A DNA stretch of 57,463 bases from Streptomyces sp. I05A-00742 (GCF_013055795.1 NZ_JABETO010000027.1:1-57463); one strand, 5' to 3'. Numbered from the stretch's first letter, positions 1 through 8,322 are shown. The notes: a model not told the origin generated them from the letters alone. A program made the numbers and translations.

Positions 1-313
1 GGGAAAGCCGCATCGCACCGGAACCGGCACGAAAGAAGCGCCGTTCCGATCACGGCGCCCTGCGACCCAGTAATTGTTAGCGGCCCCGAAAACCCCTGGC
101 AATCATGTGACCTACTACCCAAGGCCGTTCACCACCACAACCACCCCCGCCCATTCCCCGCACCCCCCGGCCACACATCACTAAACAACGCCGTAAGTGA
201 TCCACGCCCTATGCCCGGGCTCACAAGCGGCGGCCCGCAATCTCGGCGCACAGTGACCATGCGCTACGGATCGCGGACCGCCACAGGGGGGACGGATCGG
301 CCGGTGCGGGGCG
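1..313. other. Left-edge non-coding stretch, no gene seen
   Basis: No reading frame here has Streptomyces-like third-position bias together with a ribosome binding site. The first 200 bases are less GC-rich than the rest, which fits a promoter or 3' end belonging to a gene outside the window, but nothing specific can be named. Confidence 0.5.
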
Positions 314-511
314 TCAGCTCCTGGCGGCGCGGGCGGCGAGCGTGTCCCCGCCGACCGCCCAGCTGTCGGTGGCGATCTCCTCGACCGTCACCCAGACGCC
401 CTCCGGCTTGCCGCCGGTGACCCGTACGTAGGCGTCGGTCAGCTCGCGGACCAGCTCGCTCTTCTCCTCGGCGGTCTTGCCGGGGGTCTGCTTCACCTGG
501 ATGAGAGGCAC
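314..511 (-). CDS. 4-oxalocrotonate tautomerase-family protein
   Basis: This encodes a 65-aa protein of the 4-OT tautomerase superfamily, which catalyses keto-enol tautomerisation of 2-oxo acids with an N-terminal proline as base. I chose the GTG start at 511 because AAAGGAG lies a few bases upstream and because it puts proline directly after the initiator Met (start V-P-L-I-Q-V), as the family needs for catalysis after Met removal. The length is normal for the family (about 60-75 aa). The sequence also shows the typical TAEEKxELVRxLTDAYV helix and a late EEI segment. It is a single gene; the substrate cannot be told from the sequence. Longer upstream starts exist in frame but would bury Pro1. 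Confidence 0.88.
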   Translation of the reverse strand: MPLIQVKQTPGKTAEEKSELVRELTDAYVRVTGGKPEGVWVTVEEIATDSWAVGGDTLAARAARS

Positions 512-542
512 GGCCGTGCTCCTTTGTCTGCGTGGGCGGAAC

Positions 543-644
543 GGGCCGGGCGGTCTGCCCGGCCCCGATGGATCAAGTCCATCAGCGTCGGCCGGTCCGC
601 CCAAGGGCCGATCCGAGCTGACAGTAATCACCGATCGCGATCGG
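543..644. promoter_or_regulatory. Inverted repeats in the 5' region of the tautomerase gene
   Basis: The 332-base gap 512-843 contains no convincing gene. It holds a perfect 9-bp stem (543-551 with 557-565, loop GGTCT), a 6-bp stem (GATGGA 567-572 with TCCATC 578-583) and a 14-bp perfect palindrome CCGATCGCGATCGG at 631-644. They sit upstream of the minus-strand tautomerase and could be operator sites or a leader structure. No regulator can be assigned. Confidence 0.35.
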
Positions 645-843
645 CGCGGCCCGGCCGTCCGCCCGGCGCCCAGCGCCCCCGCTTCACGGCGCGCACCCCG
701 CGAGTGCGCCAACTTCCCGACCCACCGCGCCGGTTGCGGCGCATCGGCGGGGGTGGAGCGGGCATGCGGTCCGATGCCCACCGGCGGAACGGAGCCGGTG
801 CACGGCATGGACGGTACGGATGGCATGGACCGGGAGGTGAGCG

Positions 844-990
844 ATGCTCTGGTGGGGGTGGCTGATCATTGTGGCCGTGGGTCTGCTCGTCGTGGCCGGC
901 GCCCTGGCGGGCGTCCAGGCGCGCAGGCGGGCCGGGACGGTGATCGTGGTCCGGCGTGGGCGCCGGGCGGGCAAGGGAGGCACGCGATGA
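844..990 (+). CDS. 48-aa single-helix membrane peptide heading the PRC-barrel operon
   Basis: The reading frame starts at ATG 844 behind GGGAGGTGAGCG, a strong ribosome binding site. It encodes about 48 residues: a WW-G-W start, one hydrophobic helix (about residues 6-24), then a very basic tail (ARRRAGTVIVVRRGRRAGKGG). Its TGA overlaps the ATG of the next gene in the ATGA arrangement, so the two are probably translationally coupled. A role as a membrane anchor or partner of the PRC-barrel proteins is inference. It is short enough to be missed by routine gene finding. Confidence 0.7.
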   Translation: MLWWGWLIIVAVGLLVVAGALAGVQARRRAGTVIVVRRGRRAGKGGTR

Positions 991-1613
991 ACGCGCTGAT
1001 GCTCGCCTCGGAGCTGGCCAAGCGGCCGGTGGTGACCCTGGGTGGAGAGGCCGTCGCGGAGGTGAAGGACACCGTCTTCGACGCCTCGGCCGGGCAGATC
1101 ACCGGGTTCACGCTCAACGGACGCGGGCTGCTGGCCGGCCCGCTCAAGCAGAGCCTGCCGTGGTCCTCGGTGCACGCGCTGGGCCGGCACGCCGTGATGA
1201 TCCCCGGGAGGGAGTCGCTGGCCGAGCCCGCCGCCGTCGTGGCCTCGGGCGAGGCCGCGCACGGTGCGGTGCCGGGGGCGAAGGTGCTGACGGACGAGGG
1301 CGTCGAGGCGGGCAGCGTGCTGGACGTGGTCGTCGCTCCGGACGGCCGGGTGGTCGGCTTCCGGATCTCCGCGACCGAGGCCCTCGGCCACCGGGACCAC
1401 CGGCGGCGCACCGTCTTCGTGCCCCGGGGCGAGGCCCTGGCCGTATCGGGCCGGGCGCTCGTCGTCCCGGCCGACGCGTGCCACTTCGTGGCGGACGACC
1501 TGCCCAGCTTCACCACCCAGGTCGAGATCTTCAGCGGCAGGGCGGCCTCCGGGCAGCGGGCGCGGTCCGCGGACCCCGCCGGGCCCACGGCAGGAAACAA
1601 GGAGCACCTGTGA
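987..1613 (+). CDS. PRC-barrel domain protein (tandem barrels)
   Basis: This 208-aa protein has two PRC-barrel-like units. The first runs over about residues 5-65 (L-A-K-R-P-V-V-T-L-G-G-E-A-V-A-E-V-K-D ending in the LPWSSVHALG segment) and the second over about residues 85-160 (GAKVLTDEGVEAGSVLDVVV). PRC barrels are small beta barrels found in photosynthetic reaction centre H subunits, RimM and many actinobacterial proteins of unknown role, where they mediate protein or membrane contacts. The start overlaps the stop of the upstream membrane peptide, and its TGA overlaps the start of the next PRC gene, so the three form one operon. The C-terminal 40 residues look disordered. Function beyond the fold is unknown. 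Confidence 0.82.
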   Translation: MNALMLASELAKRPVVTLGGEAVAEVKDTVFDASAGQITGFTLNGRGLLAGPLKQSLPWSSVHALGRHAVMIPGRESLAEPAAVVASGEAAHGAVPGAKVLTDEGVEAGSVLDVVVAPDGRVVGFRISATEALGHRDHRRRTVFVPRGEALAVSGRALVVPADACHFVADDLPSFTTQVEIFSGRAASGQRARSADPAGPTAGNKEHL

Positions 1614-2041
1614 TGATGCTGTTCTCCGGGACCAAGGGCCTGCCCGTCGTGACGGCGGACGAGGCCGTCGAGCTGGGCACCGTGGAGGCGCTGGCCGTCG
1701 AGCCGCTGCTGGGCCTGGTCGGCCACCTGCGGCTGACCGGAGGGCCGGCCCGGGGCAAGGGCCGGCACTGGCTGCCGTGGAGCCTGGTGCGGGCGGCGGG
1801 TCCGGACGCGGTCATCGTCCGCTCGGCCGCCGAGCCGGTCGTCGCGGAGGAGCCGGACCACCACGAGATCCTGGGCAGCCGGGTCCTCACCGACGGGGGT
1901 GACGAGTACGGCACCGTGAAGGACGTCGCCTTCGATCCCACGACCGGGCGGATCGGGACCGTGCACACCACGCTGGGACCCGTGCCGGGTCACCGGTTGC
2001 TCGGGCTGGGCGACTACGCCCTCGTGGTCCGGGCCGACTGA
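1613..2041 (+). CDS. PRC-barrel domain protein
   Basis: This 142-aa protein also carries two PRC-barrel-like units: residues about 5-60 (KGLPVVTADEAVELGTVEAL, then the HWLPWSLVRAAG segment) and about 80-140 (ILGSRVLTDGGDEYGTVKDVAFDPTTGRIGTV). AAGGAG at 1599-1604 is 8 nt from the ATG at 1613, which shares its A with the upstream TGA; a GTG at 1610 is an alternative. Paralogy with the preceding gene suggests a duplicated pair that works together, perhaps as a hetero-oligomer held by the small membrane peptide. No enzymatic motif is visible. Confidence 0.82.
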   Translation: MMLFSGTKGLPVVTADEAVELGTVEALAVEPLLGLVGHLRLTGGPARGKGRHWLPWSLVRAAGPDAVIVRSAAEPVVAEEPDHHEILGSRVLTDGGDEYGTVKDVAFDPTTGRIGTVHTTLGPVPGHRLLGLGDYALVVRAD

Positions 2042-2049
2042 ACGGCCGG

Positions 2050-2388
2050 CTAAACGGCCGCCTGGCCCGCGGGCTGACCCGCGGGCCTGTTCGTCCGGTC
2101 CGCCGTCCGGCGCGTCGGACGGCCCGTCGACGGGCGCACCGGGCGCGGCAGGACCGCGTCGACGGCGTCCGGGCCCGGGGCCGCGTCCGGGGTGTCGCGC
2201 AGCCGGCGACGGGCGGCGCGCAGCGCGGCGGCGACGTCGCGCGTCCCCGTCGTGACGCACAGGGTGTACGTGACATCCGCGAGTCCCTGCCCGGTCGCCG
2301 GGTCCGCCGGCCGTGCGGCCGCGGCACGCTCAAGTGCCGTGTAGCGCTCGACGAGGTCGCGGAGCACAGCGGGGTGGGCGAGCAGCAT
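2050..2388 (-). CDS. DUF5133-like protein with extended C-terminus
   Basis: The 112-aa product begins MLLAHPAVLRDLVERYTALE and continues with a DVTYTLCVTTGTRDVAAALRAARRRL block. Both match the Streptomyces family I know as DUF5133 (usually about 75-90 aa, function unknown). The start is set by GGGAGGA just upstream of ATG 2388. From about residue 78 the protein has an unusual low-complexity tail rich in Arg, Pro and Thr that is absent from its paralogue at 38591-38824, so the 3' end may have been extended by loss of the original stop. It converges on the PRC operon. Confidence 0.7.
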   Translation of the reverse strand: MLLAHPAVLRDLVERYTALERAAAARPADPATGQGLADVTYTLCVTTGTRDVAAALRAARRRLRDTPDAAPGPDAVDAVLPRPVRPSTGRPTRRTADRTNRPAGQPAGQAAV

Positions 2389-2554
2389 GGATTCCTCCCG
2401 GAAGGGGTGTGGACAGGCGTACCGACCAGCACGCGCCTGCCCCGGATCCCACCTCCCATTCCGTTTTCCCGTCTCCGTCCCTTCCCTCTCCCCCGCCCTC
2501 CGGACAGCATCCGCTCCGGGCATCAGTTCCCGCCGCGCGGATACACGTACCGGT

Positions 2555-2905
2555 ATGACCGGGGAACTCGCCGCCGTGGAAGAACTGTTGACCGGGGCCC
2601 GCACGCGCCGCCAGGTGATCCGTGCCTACCGACGGCTACGGGCCGGTGACGAGCCCGTCCGTGACGGTCCGTACGCCCGCGGCGCCGCCGCCGGGTACCG
2701 CTGGGCGCTCGGCGCCCCCGGCGGCGCCCCGGTCACCGGCGCCACCGTCCACGGTGCCGTGGACATGGAGACCCTCATGGCCGAAGTCGACGCCGCTGTC
2801 GTCCAGCTCGACGATCCGGCGCTGCCTCCCGACGCCGCCCGCCACACCCAGGGCGTGCACGACGCCCTGGCCTGGATCTGCGGGATCAGCGACGACCGTC
2901 CCTGA
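2555..2905 (+). CDS. Hypothetical protein (116 aa)
   Basis: An ATG at 2555 opens a frame with good third-position GC bias. The product is a small soluble protein with an amphipathic N-terminal region (AAVEELLTGARTRRQVIRAYRRL) and a C-terminal helix ending ALAWICGISDDRP. There is no clear Shine-Dalgarno sequence (a purine-poor stretch precedes the ATG), so it may be leaderless. It is divergent from the DUF5133-like gene and convergent with the dioxygenase gene. I do not recognise the family. Confidence 0.55.
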   Translation: MTGELAAVEELLTGARTRRQVIRAYRRLRAGDEPVRDGPYARGAAAGYRWALGAPGGAPVTGATVHGAVDMETLMAEVDAAVVQLDDPALPPDAARHTQGVHDALAWICGISDDRP

Positions 2906-2926
2906 CCGGACGCAGTGCCCGCAGGC

Positions 2927-3721
2927 TCAGACCGCCGTGAGCGTGGTCACCAGGACGTCCCGGACGGCGGGCCGTGCCGGGTCGACGGGGCGTACGGGCG
3001 AGACCTCGTGGAGGGTGGTGCGGTCGTCGCCGAGGAGGAGGCTGCCGGGGGCGGTGAGGGTGACGGAGAGCAGCGGGCTGCCGTCGGGGGTGTGGACCGA
3101 GCTCTCGCCGCCGGTGGCGTTGTGCCGGGCGACGGCGAGGGAGGACACGAGCGTGACGCCGTCGCGGTGCCGGCCCTCGGGGGTGGGCTGTCCTTCCCCG
3201 TCCGCCGTGGCGAGGACGCGGAACGGGTGGACCTTGGCGTTCCACTCGGTGGCGGTGTCCAGGGCCGTGGCGACCCGGCCCAGCAGGCGCAGGATGCCCA
3301 GCAGGACGGGGTCGGCGGCGAACTCCGCGGTCAGCGGCTCGAAGTGGCGGTCCACGTCGACGTAGAGCGGGTTGGTGTCGTCCGGCTGGACGAACGGGAT
3401 GTGGTCCAGCGGTCGTAGTCCGCCGGTCGCGGGGGCGAGGGCGAACTGGCCGTAGCGGCGCAGCCGTCGGGTGCCGCGGGCGGCCGCGTAGGGGTCGGGG
3501 GCCAGGTGGTCCCAGTGGGAGGCGAACGCCGTCCACCGGCCGTCGTCGGTTTCCCGGGCTTCGAGGTACGCCCTGACCTCGGGGGCGGGGAGCAGGCACA
3601 CTCCGTCGGTGGTCAGGGCGTGCCGTGCGGTCAGGACCGGGTCGGTGGGCGTCTTCGGTGCGGGGGATGCCGGGGTCGCGGCGGAGCCCTGGCGTACGGG
3701 GTCGTCGGACACTCGGTCCAC
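2927..3721 (-). CDS. 2-oxoglutarate/Fe(II)-dependent dioxygenase family protein
   Basis: This 264-aa protein resembles the 2OG-Fe dioxygenase family that includes free amino-acid hydroxylases such as isoleucine hydroxylase. The likely iron ligands are visible: H185-x-D187 in EGRHRDGVT and the distal H238 in TTLHEVSPV. R244 or R254 are candidates for binding the 2-oxoglutarate carboxylate. The GTG at 3721 is preceded by AAGGAGG at about 9 nt. A substrate cannot be read from the sequence; free amino-acid or small-molecule hydroxylation is the usual role. It may form a transcription unit with the small membrane protein gene upstream (3811-4032), about 90 nt away. Confidence 0.75.
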   Translation of the reverse strand: MDRVSDDPVRQGSAATPASPAPKTPTDPVLTARHALTTDGVCLLPAPEVRAYLEARETDDGRWTAFASHWDHLAPDPYAAARGTRRLRRYGQFALAPATGGLRPLDHIPFVQPDDTNPLYVDVDRHFEPLTAEFAADPVLLGILRLLGRVATALDTATEWNAKVHPFRVLATADGEGQPTPEGRHRDGVTLVSSLAVARHNATGGESSVHTPDGSPLLSVTLTAPGSLLLGDDRTTLHEVSPVRPVDPARPAVRDVLVTTLTAV

Positions 3722-3810
3722 GGGTGATCGCCTCCTTCGGCCGGCGGGTGGCCGCCCGCGCTGGGGCGGGCGGCTCCCGGTGGCCTTGAACTGCCCCGGT
3801 TCCGGGTGCC

Positions 3811-4032
3811 TCAGTCCCGGTCCTCGTAGCGGGACAGGGCGATGCCCAGGCCGAAGAAGGTCGGTGCCCATTCCCCGACGAAGATCCCCCAGCGGTCGGC
3901 CCGGGCGGTGCCCGCGGTCTCCGCCTTCAGGGATCCCGCCCAGGCCACCACTGTCAGGGCGATGGAGCCGAAGGCCATGCAGTAGGCGTGTTCGCTCTTC
4001 AGGCCGGCTTCGTGCAGCTTCTGGACGATCAT
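3811..4032 (-). CDS. Small membrane protein (73 aa)
   Basis: The product starts MIVQKLHEAGLKSEHAYC and has two hydrophobic stretches, about residues 18-34 (MAFGSIALTVVAWAGSL) and 48-66 (WGIFVGEWAPTFFGLGIAL), so it probably spans the membrane twice with the charged YEDRD end outside the second helix. A weak GTGGTGA precedes the ATG. I recall similar small proteins in Streptomyces but no function. It reads in the same direction as the dioxygenase gene that follows. Confidence 0.72.
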   Translation of the reverse strand: MIVQKLHEAGLKSEHAYCMAFGSIALTVVAWAGSLKAETAGTARADRWGIFVGEWAPTFFGLGIALSRYEDRD

Positions 4033-4250
4033 GTTTGTTCACCACTTTCGTCGGGGATGCCGAGACCGTCCTTTCCAGCCTGCACGCGCCCCCTCCCGGA
4101 TGCATCTCGGGCCGGGGAGGCATCGGTCGTGCCGGGGAGGTAGGGAAGGCGGGGTTTAAAGGAGAGGACGGCCGGCCCCTTCCGATGTGATGATCACCGG
4201 CGGTGGCTCCGCCTGCCACCACGGCCATCCAGCGCGTCCAAGGGGCAGTC

Positions 4251-4862
4251 ATGCACGGAACGAGCCCGTCGGGTGAAGAGAGCGGTACGCACGATCTGAA
4301 CGGCGCGCCGGGACGGGCCCGTCGCCCGTCGATACGGCTGGAGCCCTGGACGGACGCCCCGTCCGGGCTGGAGCTGCTGCGTCTGTGCAACGCCCCGGAG
4401 ATGACGGCGCACTTGGGCGGTCCGGAGAGCGAGGAGCAGCTCGTCGCACGTCACCGGCGGTACGCGTCCATGCCCGGCGAGAGCGCGGGGCGGATGTACC
4501 GCGTCGTGCTGGAGACGGACGGCACTGCCGTCGGCACCACGGGCTACTGGGAGAGTTCGCGGGGCGAGGAGACGGCGTACGAGACCGGCTGGGGCATCCT
4601 CCCCGCGTACCAGGGCCGGGGCCTCGCCTCGGCGGCCGTCGCGGCGGTGGTCGCCGAGGCCCGGGCCGCCCGTGGACACCGGTTCCTGGACGCGTTCCCG
4701 TCCGTGGACAACGTCCCTTCCAACGCGGTCTGCCGGAGCAACGGCTTCTCCCTGCTCGGGGAGTACGACGTCGAGTACCCGAAGGGCTCGTTCATGCGCA
4801 GCAACATCTGGCGCCTGGACCTCGACGGGGCGCCCCCAAGCGGCTCCGGCGGAACGCCGTGA
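4251..4862 (+). CDS. GNAT-family N-acetyltransferase (RimL-like)
   Basis: This 203-aa protein has the GNAT acetyl-CoA site in the segment WGILPAYQGRGLASAAVAAVV (Q-x-x-G-x-A/G motif) and the typical later segment NAVCRSNGFSLLGE, where the conserved Asn and the G-F-x-x-x-G turn end the fold. The layout (substrate-side start with RLEPW, then the A motif) matches RimJ/RimL-like transferases acting on amino groups of proteins or small molecules. The ATG at 4251 has AAGGGG upstream. Residues 1-28 look unstructured. It converges with the serpin gene. Confidence 0.85.
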   Translation: MHGTSPSGEESGTHDLNGAPGRARRPSIRLEPWTDAPSGLELLRLCNAPEMTAHLGGPESEEQLVARHRRYASMPGESAGRMYRVVLETDGTAVGTTGYWESSRGEETAYETGWGILPAYQGRGLASAAVAAVVAEARAARGHRFLDAFPSVDNVPSNAVCRSNGFSLLGEYDVEYPKGSFMRSNIWRLDLDGAPPSGSGGTP

Positions 4863-4879
4863 CCGCCCGGGGGGCCGGT

Positions 4880-6085
4880 TCACCAGGGGCGGTCCGGCGC
4901 CTCGTCCGGCTCGGTGACCCAGCCGGCGGCCAGGACCAGGCCGGAGGCGCGGTGCACGGCCAGGAATCCGAAGGGCCGGTCGAAGCGGGCCGACACGTGC
5001 CGTGACCGTTGCGCAGGTACGCCCGCGGCGGCCATGCCGAACGCGGTGACGGCCGCCGCCTCGAACCCGCGGGCGCTGAACGCCGCCGTCATGCCCTGAC
5101 ACGCGGAGGAGACGGCCAGCGGGAAGGGGCTGATGCCCGGGAAGTGCCCGGAGGAGCGGTCGGTGGCCGTGCGCAGGCCGAACGGTTCCGGGTGGGCGAG
5201 CAGGTCGTGCTCGGCGCGGACGGTGAACCGAGCCGTGGAGAGCCGCAGCTTCGGCAGGGTGTCCCAGCCGACGGCGTCGGCGACGGTGACCCCCGGGCCC
5301 GGTGTGCCGTACGGCAGGGCGGATCCGGGGACGGTCGCGTAGTCCCCGGCGAGCACCGCCGGTCCCGCGGCGAGGACATCCGCGGCCGCGACCCCTTCGT
5401 CGCCCAGCAGCAGGTGCACGTCCAGCCCGTTGTTCCCCGCGACCTCCGCGAGGGTCAGCGGCCCGGCGGGGGTGTCCGGCGCGACGCGCAGCGTGTCGAG
5501 GTCATGGCCGGCGCGGTACAGCCCGACCAGCCGTTCCCCCTCCCAGGGGCCGGTCTCGGGGATGAGCCGGCTCTCCGAGAACGGCATGGTCCACTCGGTG
5601 CGCACCAGCAGGGCACCGGCCAGGACCATCATGAGATCCGGGCCGGCCGGTGCGGGCATGGTGGGGACGGCGCCCCGCGTGTGCCGCGAGGCCCACGCGT
5701 CCAGCTCCCGGCGGTCCCGCTCGGGGTCCCCGGTGAGCGCGCCCCGCACCCCGTCCGGCAGCCCCGCCTCCCACCCCCGGTGGAGGGGCAGGTCCTGCCG
5801 CGTCCACAGCCCGACGGCCGCGTCGACACCGTCCGCCGCACGCAGCGCCTCGACGATCCGGCGTCCCTCTTCTCCCGCGTCGGCGCTTCCCGGAAGGCCC
5901 AGGGCGCCGCGGAGTTCGTCACGGGCCGCACCGTCGGCGCCCGCCGCCAGCAGCGCGAGCAGCGGCTGGACGGTGGCCGCCGAGAACGCGGTCCCCCTGC
6001 CCGCGCCCGGGCCGACGGCGACGCGCGCCCAGGCGGACGTCAGGGCATTGACGGAACGTATCGATTCCTCCGCACCGGTCAGCAC
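4880..6085 (-). CDS. Serpin-family protein
   Basis: The 401-aa product matches the serine protease inhibitor (serpin) fold along its length. It starts with a helix region (SVNALTSAWARVA) and the classic early segment GTAFSAATVQPLLALLAAGA, and ends with the C-terminal signature FDRPFGFLAVHRASGLVLAAGWV. The reactive-loop hinge is at about residues 338-352 (GFEAAAVTAFGMAAAG), which keeps the small-residue hinge typical of inhibitory serpins. Length is normal for serpins. No signal peptide is visible, so it should act in the cytoplasm. The GTG at 6085 has GAGGAG upstream. Bacterial serpins are uncommon; the target protease is unknown. Confidence 0.85.
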   Translation of the reverse strand: MLTGAEESIRSVNALTSAWARVAVGPGAGRGTAFSAATVQPLLALLAAGADGAARDELRGALGLPGSADAGEEGRRIVEALRAADGVDAAVGLWTRQDLPLHRGWEAGLPDGVRGALTGDPERDRRELDAWASRHTRGAVPTMPAPAGPDLMMVLAGALLVRTEWTMPFSESRLIPETGPWEGERLVGLYRAGHDLDTLRVAPDTPAGPLTLAEVAGNNGLDVHLLLGDEGVAAADVLAAGPAVLAGDYATVPGSALPYGTPGPGVTVADAVGWDTLPKLRLSTARFTVRAEHDLLAHPEPFGLRTATDRSSGHFPGISPFPLAVSSACQGMTAAFSARGFEAAAVTAFGMAAAGVPAQRSRHVSARFDRPFGFLAVHRASGLVLAAGWVTEPDEAPDRPW

Positions 6086-6158
6086 GGGATCGCTTCTCCT
6101 CTCGTCGTGCGACGGACTGTCACCGCCGCTTTGCCGGTGTCCTCTGCCGGTCGCCCCG

Positions 6159-6350
6159 TCACGGCCGTTCGAAGCCCAGGTGGCTCCACGTCACCTCCGC
6201 CCGTCCCAACGGATCGCCGGACTGCGTGAGATGGACGACGTCCAGTCCACACCGGCGGGCCGGGGCGGACGTCTCGTCGGCCGTGACGGGGAACATACGG
6301 CGAGGGCGTTCCGGTGCGCGGAGGTCGTCCCACTGGTCACACCGCGGCAC
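6159..6350 (-). CDS. Possible small protein (63 aa)
   Basis: A GTG-started frame gives a compact protein ending VTWSHLGFERP. It has plausible codon bias and a mixed, globular-looking composition (segments DDLRAPERPRRMFPVTADE and CGLDVVHLTQSGDPLGRAEV). There is no good Shine-Dalgarno sequence and the family is not recognised. It could be a real small gene or the 3' part of a degraded one. Confidence 0.4.
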   Translation of the reverse strand: MPRCDQWDDLRAPERPRRMFPVTADETSAPARRCGLDVVHLTQSGDPLGRAEVTWSHLGFERP

Positions 6351-6423
6351 TCTAAGGGGTGTCCGGAGGCGTCCGCTGTCCGCCGTCCCCGGCGGGGTGG
6401 TCCTCCGCGGCCGCGAGGACCGG

Positions 6424-6573
6424 TCACGGCCTGCGCCGTCGGCGACGGGTCGCCACGGCGTCCCGTGCCTTCCTGACGGTCAGGCCGCCGGCCGCGAGGA
6501 GCAGCCCGGACAGCAGGTTGCCGAACAGATCGTGCGTCACGAAGTCGTACACGGCAGGGCCGGCGCGCGTCAC
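6424..6573 (-). CDS. Small single-helix membrane protein (about 49 aa)
   Basis: Reading the minus strand from GTG 6573 gives VTRAGPAVYDFVTHDLFGNL, then a hydrophobic helix (LLSGLLLAAGGLTV) and an arginine-rich end (TRRRRRRP). GTG 6552 is an alternative start (42 aa). The D-F-V-T-H-D-L-F-G-N-L block followed by one helix and a basic tail is a pattern I associate with tiny Streptomyces membrane proteins near stress or phosphotransferase genes. AAGGAG lies about 20 nt upstream of GTG 6573, too far to decide the start. Function unknown. Confidence 0.55.
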   Translation of the reverse strand: MTRAGPAVYDFVTHDLFGNLLSGLLLAAGGLTVRKARDAVATRRRRRRP

Positions 6574-6788
6574 CGATGCCGGACCGCGCGCCGTACTCCT
6601 TCGCGTACGCCGAGGTCACCGACGTCCGGCACCATCCCCCGGCTACCGGCGTCGTGCGTGGCCGCCGCGATCGTGGCCGCCTCAGGGGCGGTTCGGGACA
6701 CGGGCGGTCCGGTGCCGCTCCCAGTGTGCCCGGCCCGCAGGCGGAGGGGAAGCGGTTTCCGTCCGCCTCCTGTGCGCCGGACTTCCCG

Positions 6789-8294
6789 TCAGCCGTAGGA
6801 GATGCGGGAACAGATGTCGTCGTCGGCCGAGCGGGCCTCGTCGGCCACCCGGGAGGGCACTTCGGTGGGTGACGTTGAAGGTGCCGGTGAGGAGGACGAC
6901 GAGGTGGGCGGCGCGGCGGCGTAGGACGTGCCCAGCGTGACGTCGATCCCCGGGGTGGAGGCGGGCCGCAGTTCCGCGCCCGGGAAGCGGTCGGCGACGG
7001 TCCGTGCCCGGTCCCGCTGGCCCGGCCCGTAAGTGACGACGGACGCCCCCTCCCGTGCCGGGGCGTCTCCGGTGCCGGTGACCGTGAAGCCCTCGGCCCG
7101 CAGCGCTCCGGCGGCCCTGGCCGCCAGGCCGGGGACCGAGGTGCCGTTGTGAACGCTGACGCGGACCCCGGCGGCGGCACCGGTACCGGCGGTGCGCGAC
7201 GGGGAGGGGGCGGGCCGTTCGCCGCCGGCGTTCTTGCCGTCGAGGGTGCGGTCGTGCCGCAGCGCGTCCCACAGGGCGTCGGCGTCGGGCCGGACGATCG
7301 CCACCCGGTTGCCCTGGTAACGCCAGGGGAGGGTGGCGAACTTGGTGTCGTGCAGGTCGACGTCCTTGAGGGACATGGCGAAGGAGAGCAGTTTCCGGGC
7401 CGAGTCGAGACCGGGGTCGACGGTCAGGGAGCGGGTGGCGGCGTCCGCGAGCGGCAGCAGTGTGGTGGGGTCGAAGCCCTCGCCCTTGACCTTCTTGATG
7501 AGGGCGCCGACGAAGGCCTGTTGGCGGCGGATGCGGCCGATGTCGGAGCCGTCGCCCATGCCGTGCCGCAGACGCACGTAGTCCAGGGCCTTCTGCCCGG
7601 ACACGGTCTGCGGCCCCTTGGCGAAGATGCGCTCGCCGCGCGACCCGAGGTGGGGGTTGAGGTCGCCCGCGTAGACATCGTTGGGCAGGCACACCCGGAC
7701 CCCGCCGACGGCCGAGGTCATCTTCGCGAAGCCCGCGAAGTCGACGACGACGGTGTGGTCGACGCGCAGGCCGGTGAGTTTCTCGACCGTGTTCTGGGTG
7801 CAGGCGGGGTTGCCCTTGGCCGTGTCCCCCACGGAGAACGCCGAGTTGAACATGGCCCCGGACCTCGGCTTCGTCCAACTGCCGTCCGGCAGGCGGCAGG
7901 GCGGGATGTCGACCAGGGTGTCCCGCGGGATCGACACCGCCACCGCGTGCCTGCGGTCCGCGTAGACGTGCAGGAGGAACGCGGTGTCGGAACGCCCGAC
8001 GTCCCCTTCGCCGCCGCCGAGCCCGCTGTTGGCCCCGGAGCGCGAGTCCGAGCCGATGACCAGGACGTTCCGGCCGCCGTGCCCTGCCTCGGGGCGGTTC
8101 TTGGACAGCCCTCCGGCGTCGAAGCTCTCGATGTTGCCGTCGAGCCGGCAGTAGAGCCACGCGGCTCCCGCGACGAGCAGCAGGGCGAAGGCGGCGGCCG
8201 ACGCGCCCAGGACGCGTATGCGGCCGCGGCGGCGGCGCCTCGTCCGGCCGGTCCGCCGGCGGCCATGACGCCCGGCCTCCCCTGAGCGCGTCAT
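6789..8294 (-). CDS. LytR-CpsA-Psr (LCP) family cell-wall glycopolymer ligase with LytR_C domain
   Basis: This 501-aa protein has a basic cytoplasmic start, one transmembrane helix (about residues 29-47), the LCP catalytic domain (about 75-330) and a C-terminal LytR_C domain (about 385-470, with VHNGTSVPGLAARAAGAL). LCP motifs are clear: IGSDSRSG, HVYADRRHAVAVSIPRDTLVDIP, and LDYVRLRHGMGDGSDIGRIRRQQAF with the arginines that bind the polyprenyl pyrophosphate. The family attaches teichoic-acid-like or other glycopolymers to peptidoglycan outside the membrane. The ATG at 8294 is preceded by GGAGGAAGGG. A Ser/Pro/Thr-rich linker precedes the last residues. A TTGCGCAA palindrome lies in its promoter. 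Confidence 0.92.
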   Translation of the reverse strand: MTRSGEAGRHGRRRTGRTRRRRRGRIRVLGASAAAFALLLVAGAAWLYCRLDGNIESFDAGGLSKNRPEAGHGGRNVLVIGSDSRSGANSGLGGGEGDVGRSDTAFLLHVYADRRHAVAVSIPRDTLVDIPPCRLPDGSWTKPRSGAMFNSAFSVGDTAKGNPACTQNTVEKLTGLRVDHTVVVDFAGFAKMTSAVGGVRVCLPNDVYAGDLNPHLGSRGERIFAKGPQTVSGQKALDYVRLRHGMGDGSDIGRIRRQQAFVGALIKKVKGEGFDPTTLLPLADAATRSLTVDPGLDSARKLLSFAMSLKDVDLHDTKFATLPWRYQGNRVAIVRPDADALWDALRHDRTLDGKNAGGERPAPSPSRTAGTGAAAGVRVSVHNGTSVPGLAARAAGALRAEGFTVTGTGDAPAREGASVVTYGPGQRDRARTVADRFPGAELRPASTPGIDVTLGTSYAAAPPTSSSSSPAPSTSPTEVPSRVADEARSADDDICSRISYG

Positions 8295-8322
8295 GCGTAC
8301 CCCTTCCTCCACAATTTCATGG

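Noticed and set aside
477..986. Extension of the first PRC-barrel gene upstream to 477
   Set aside because: The 48-aa gene with its own ribosome binding site occupies this region, and the extended sequence has no PRC similarity.
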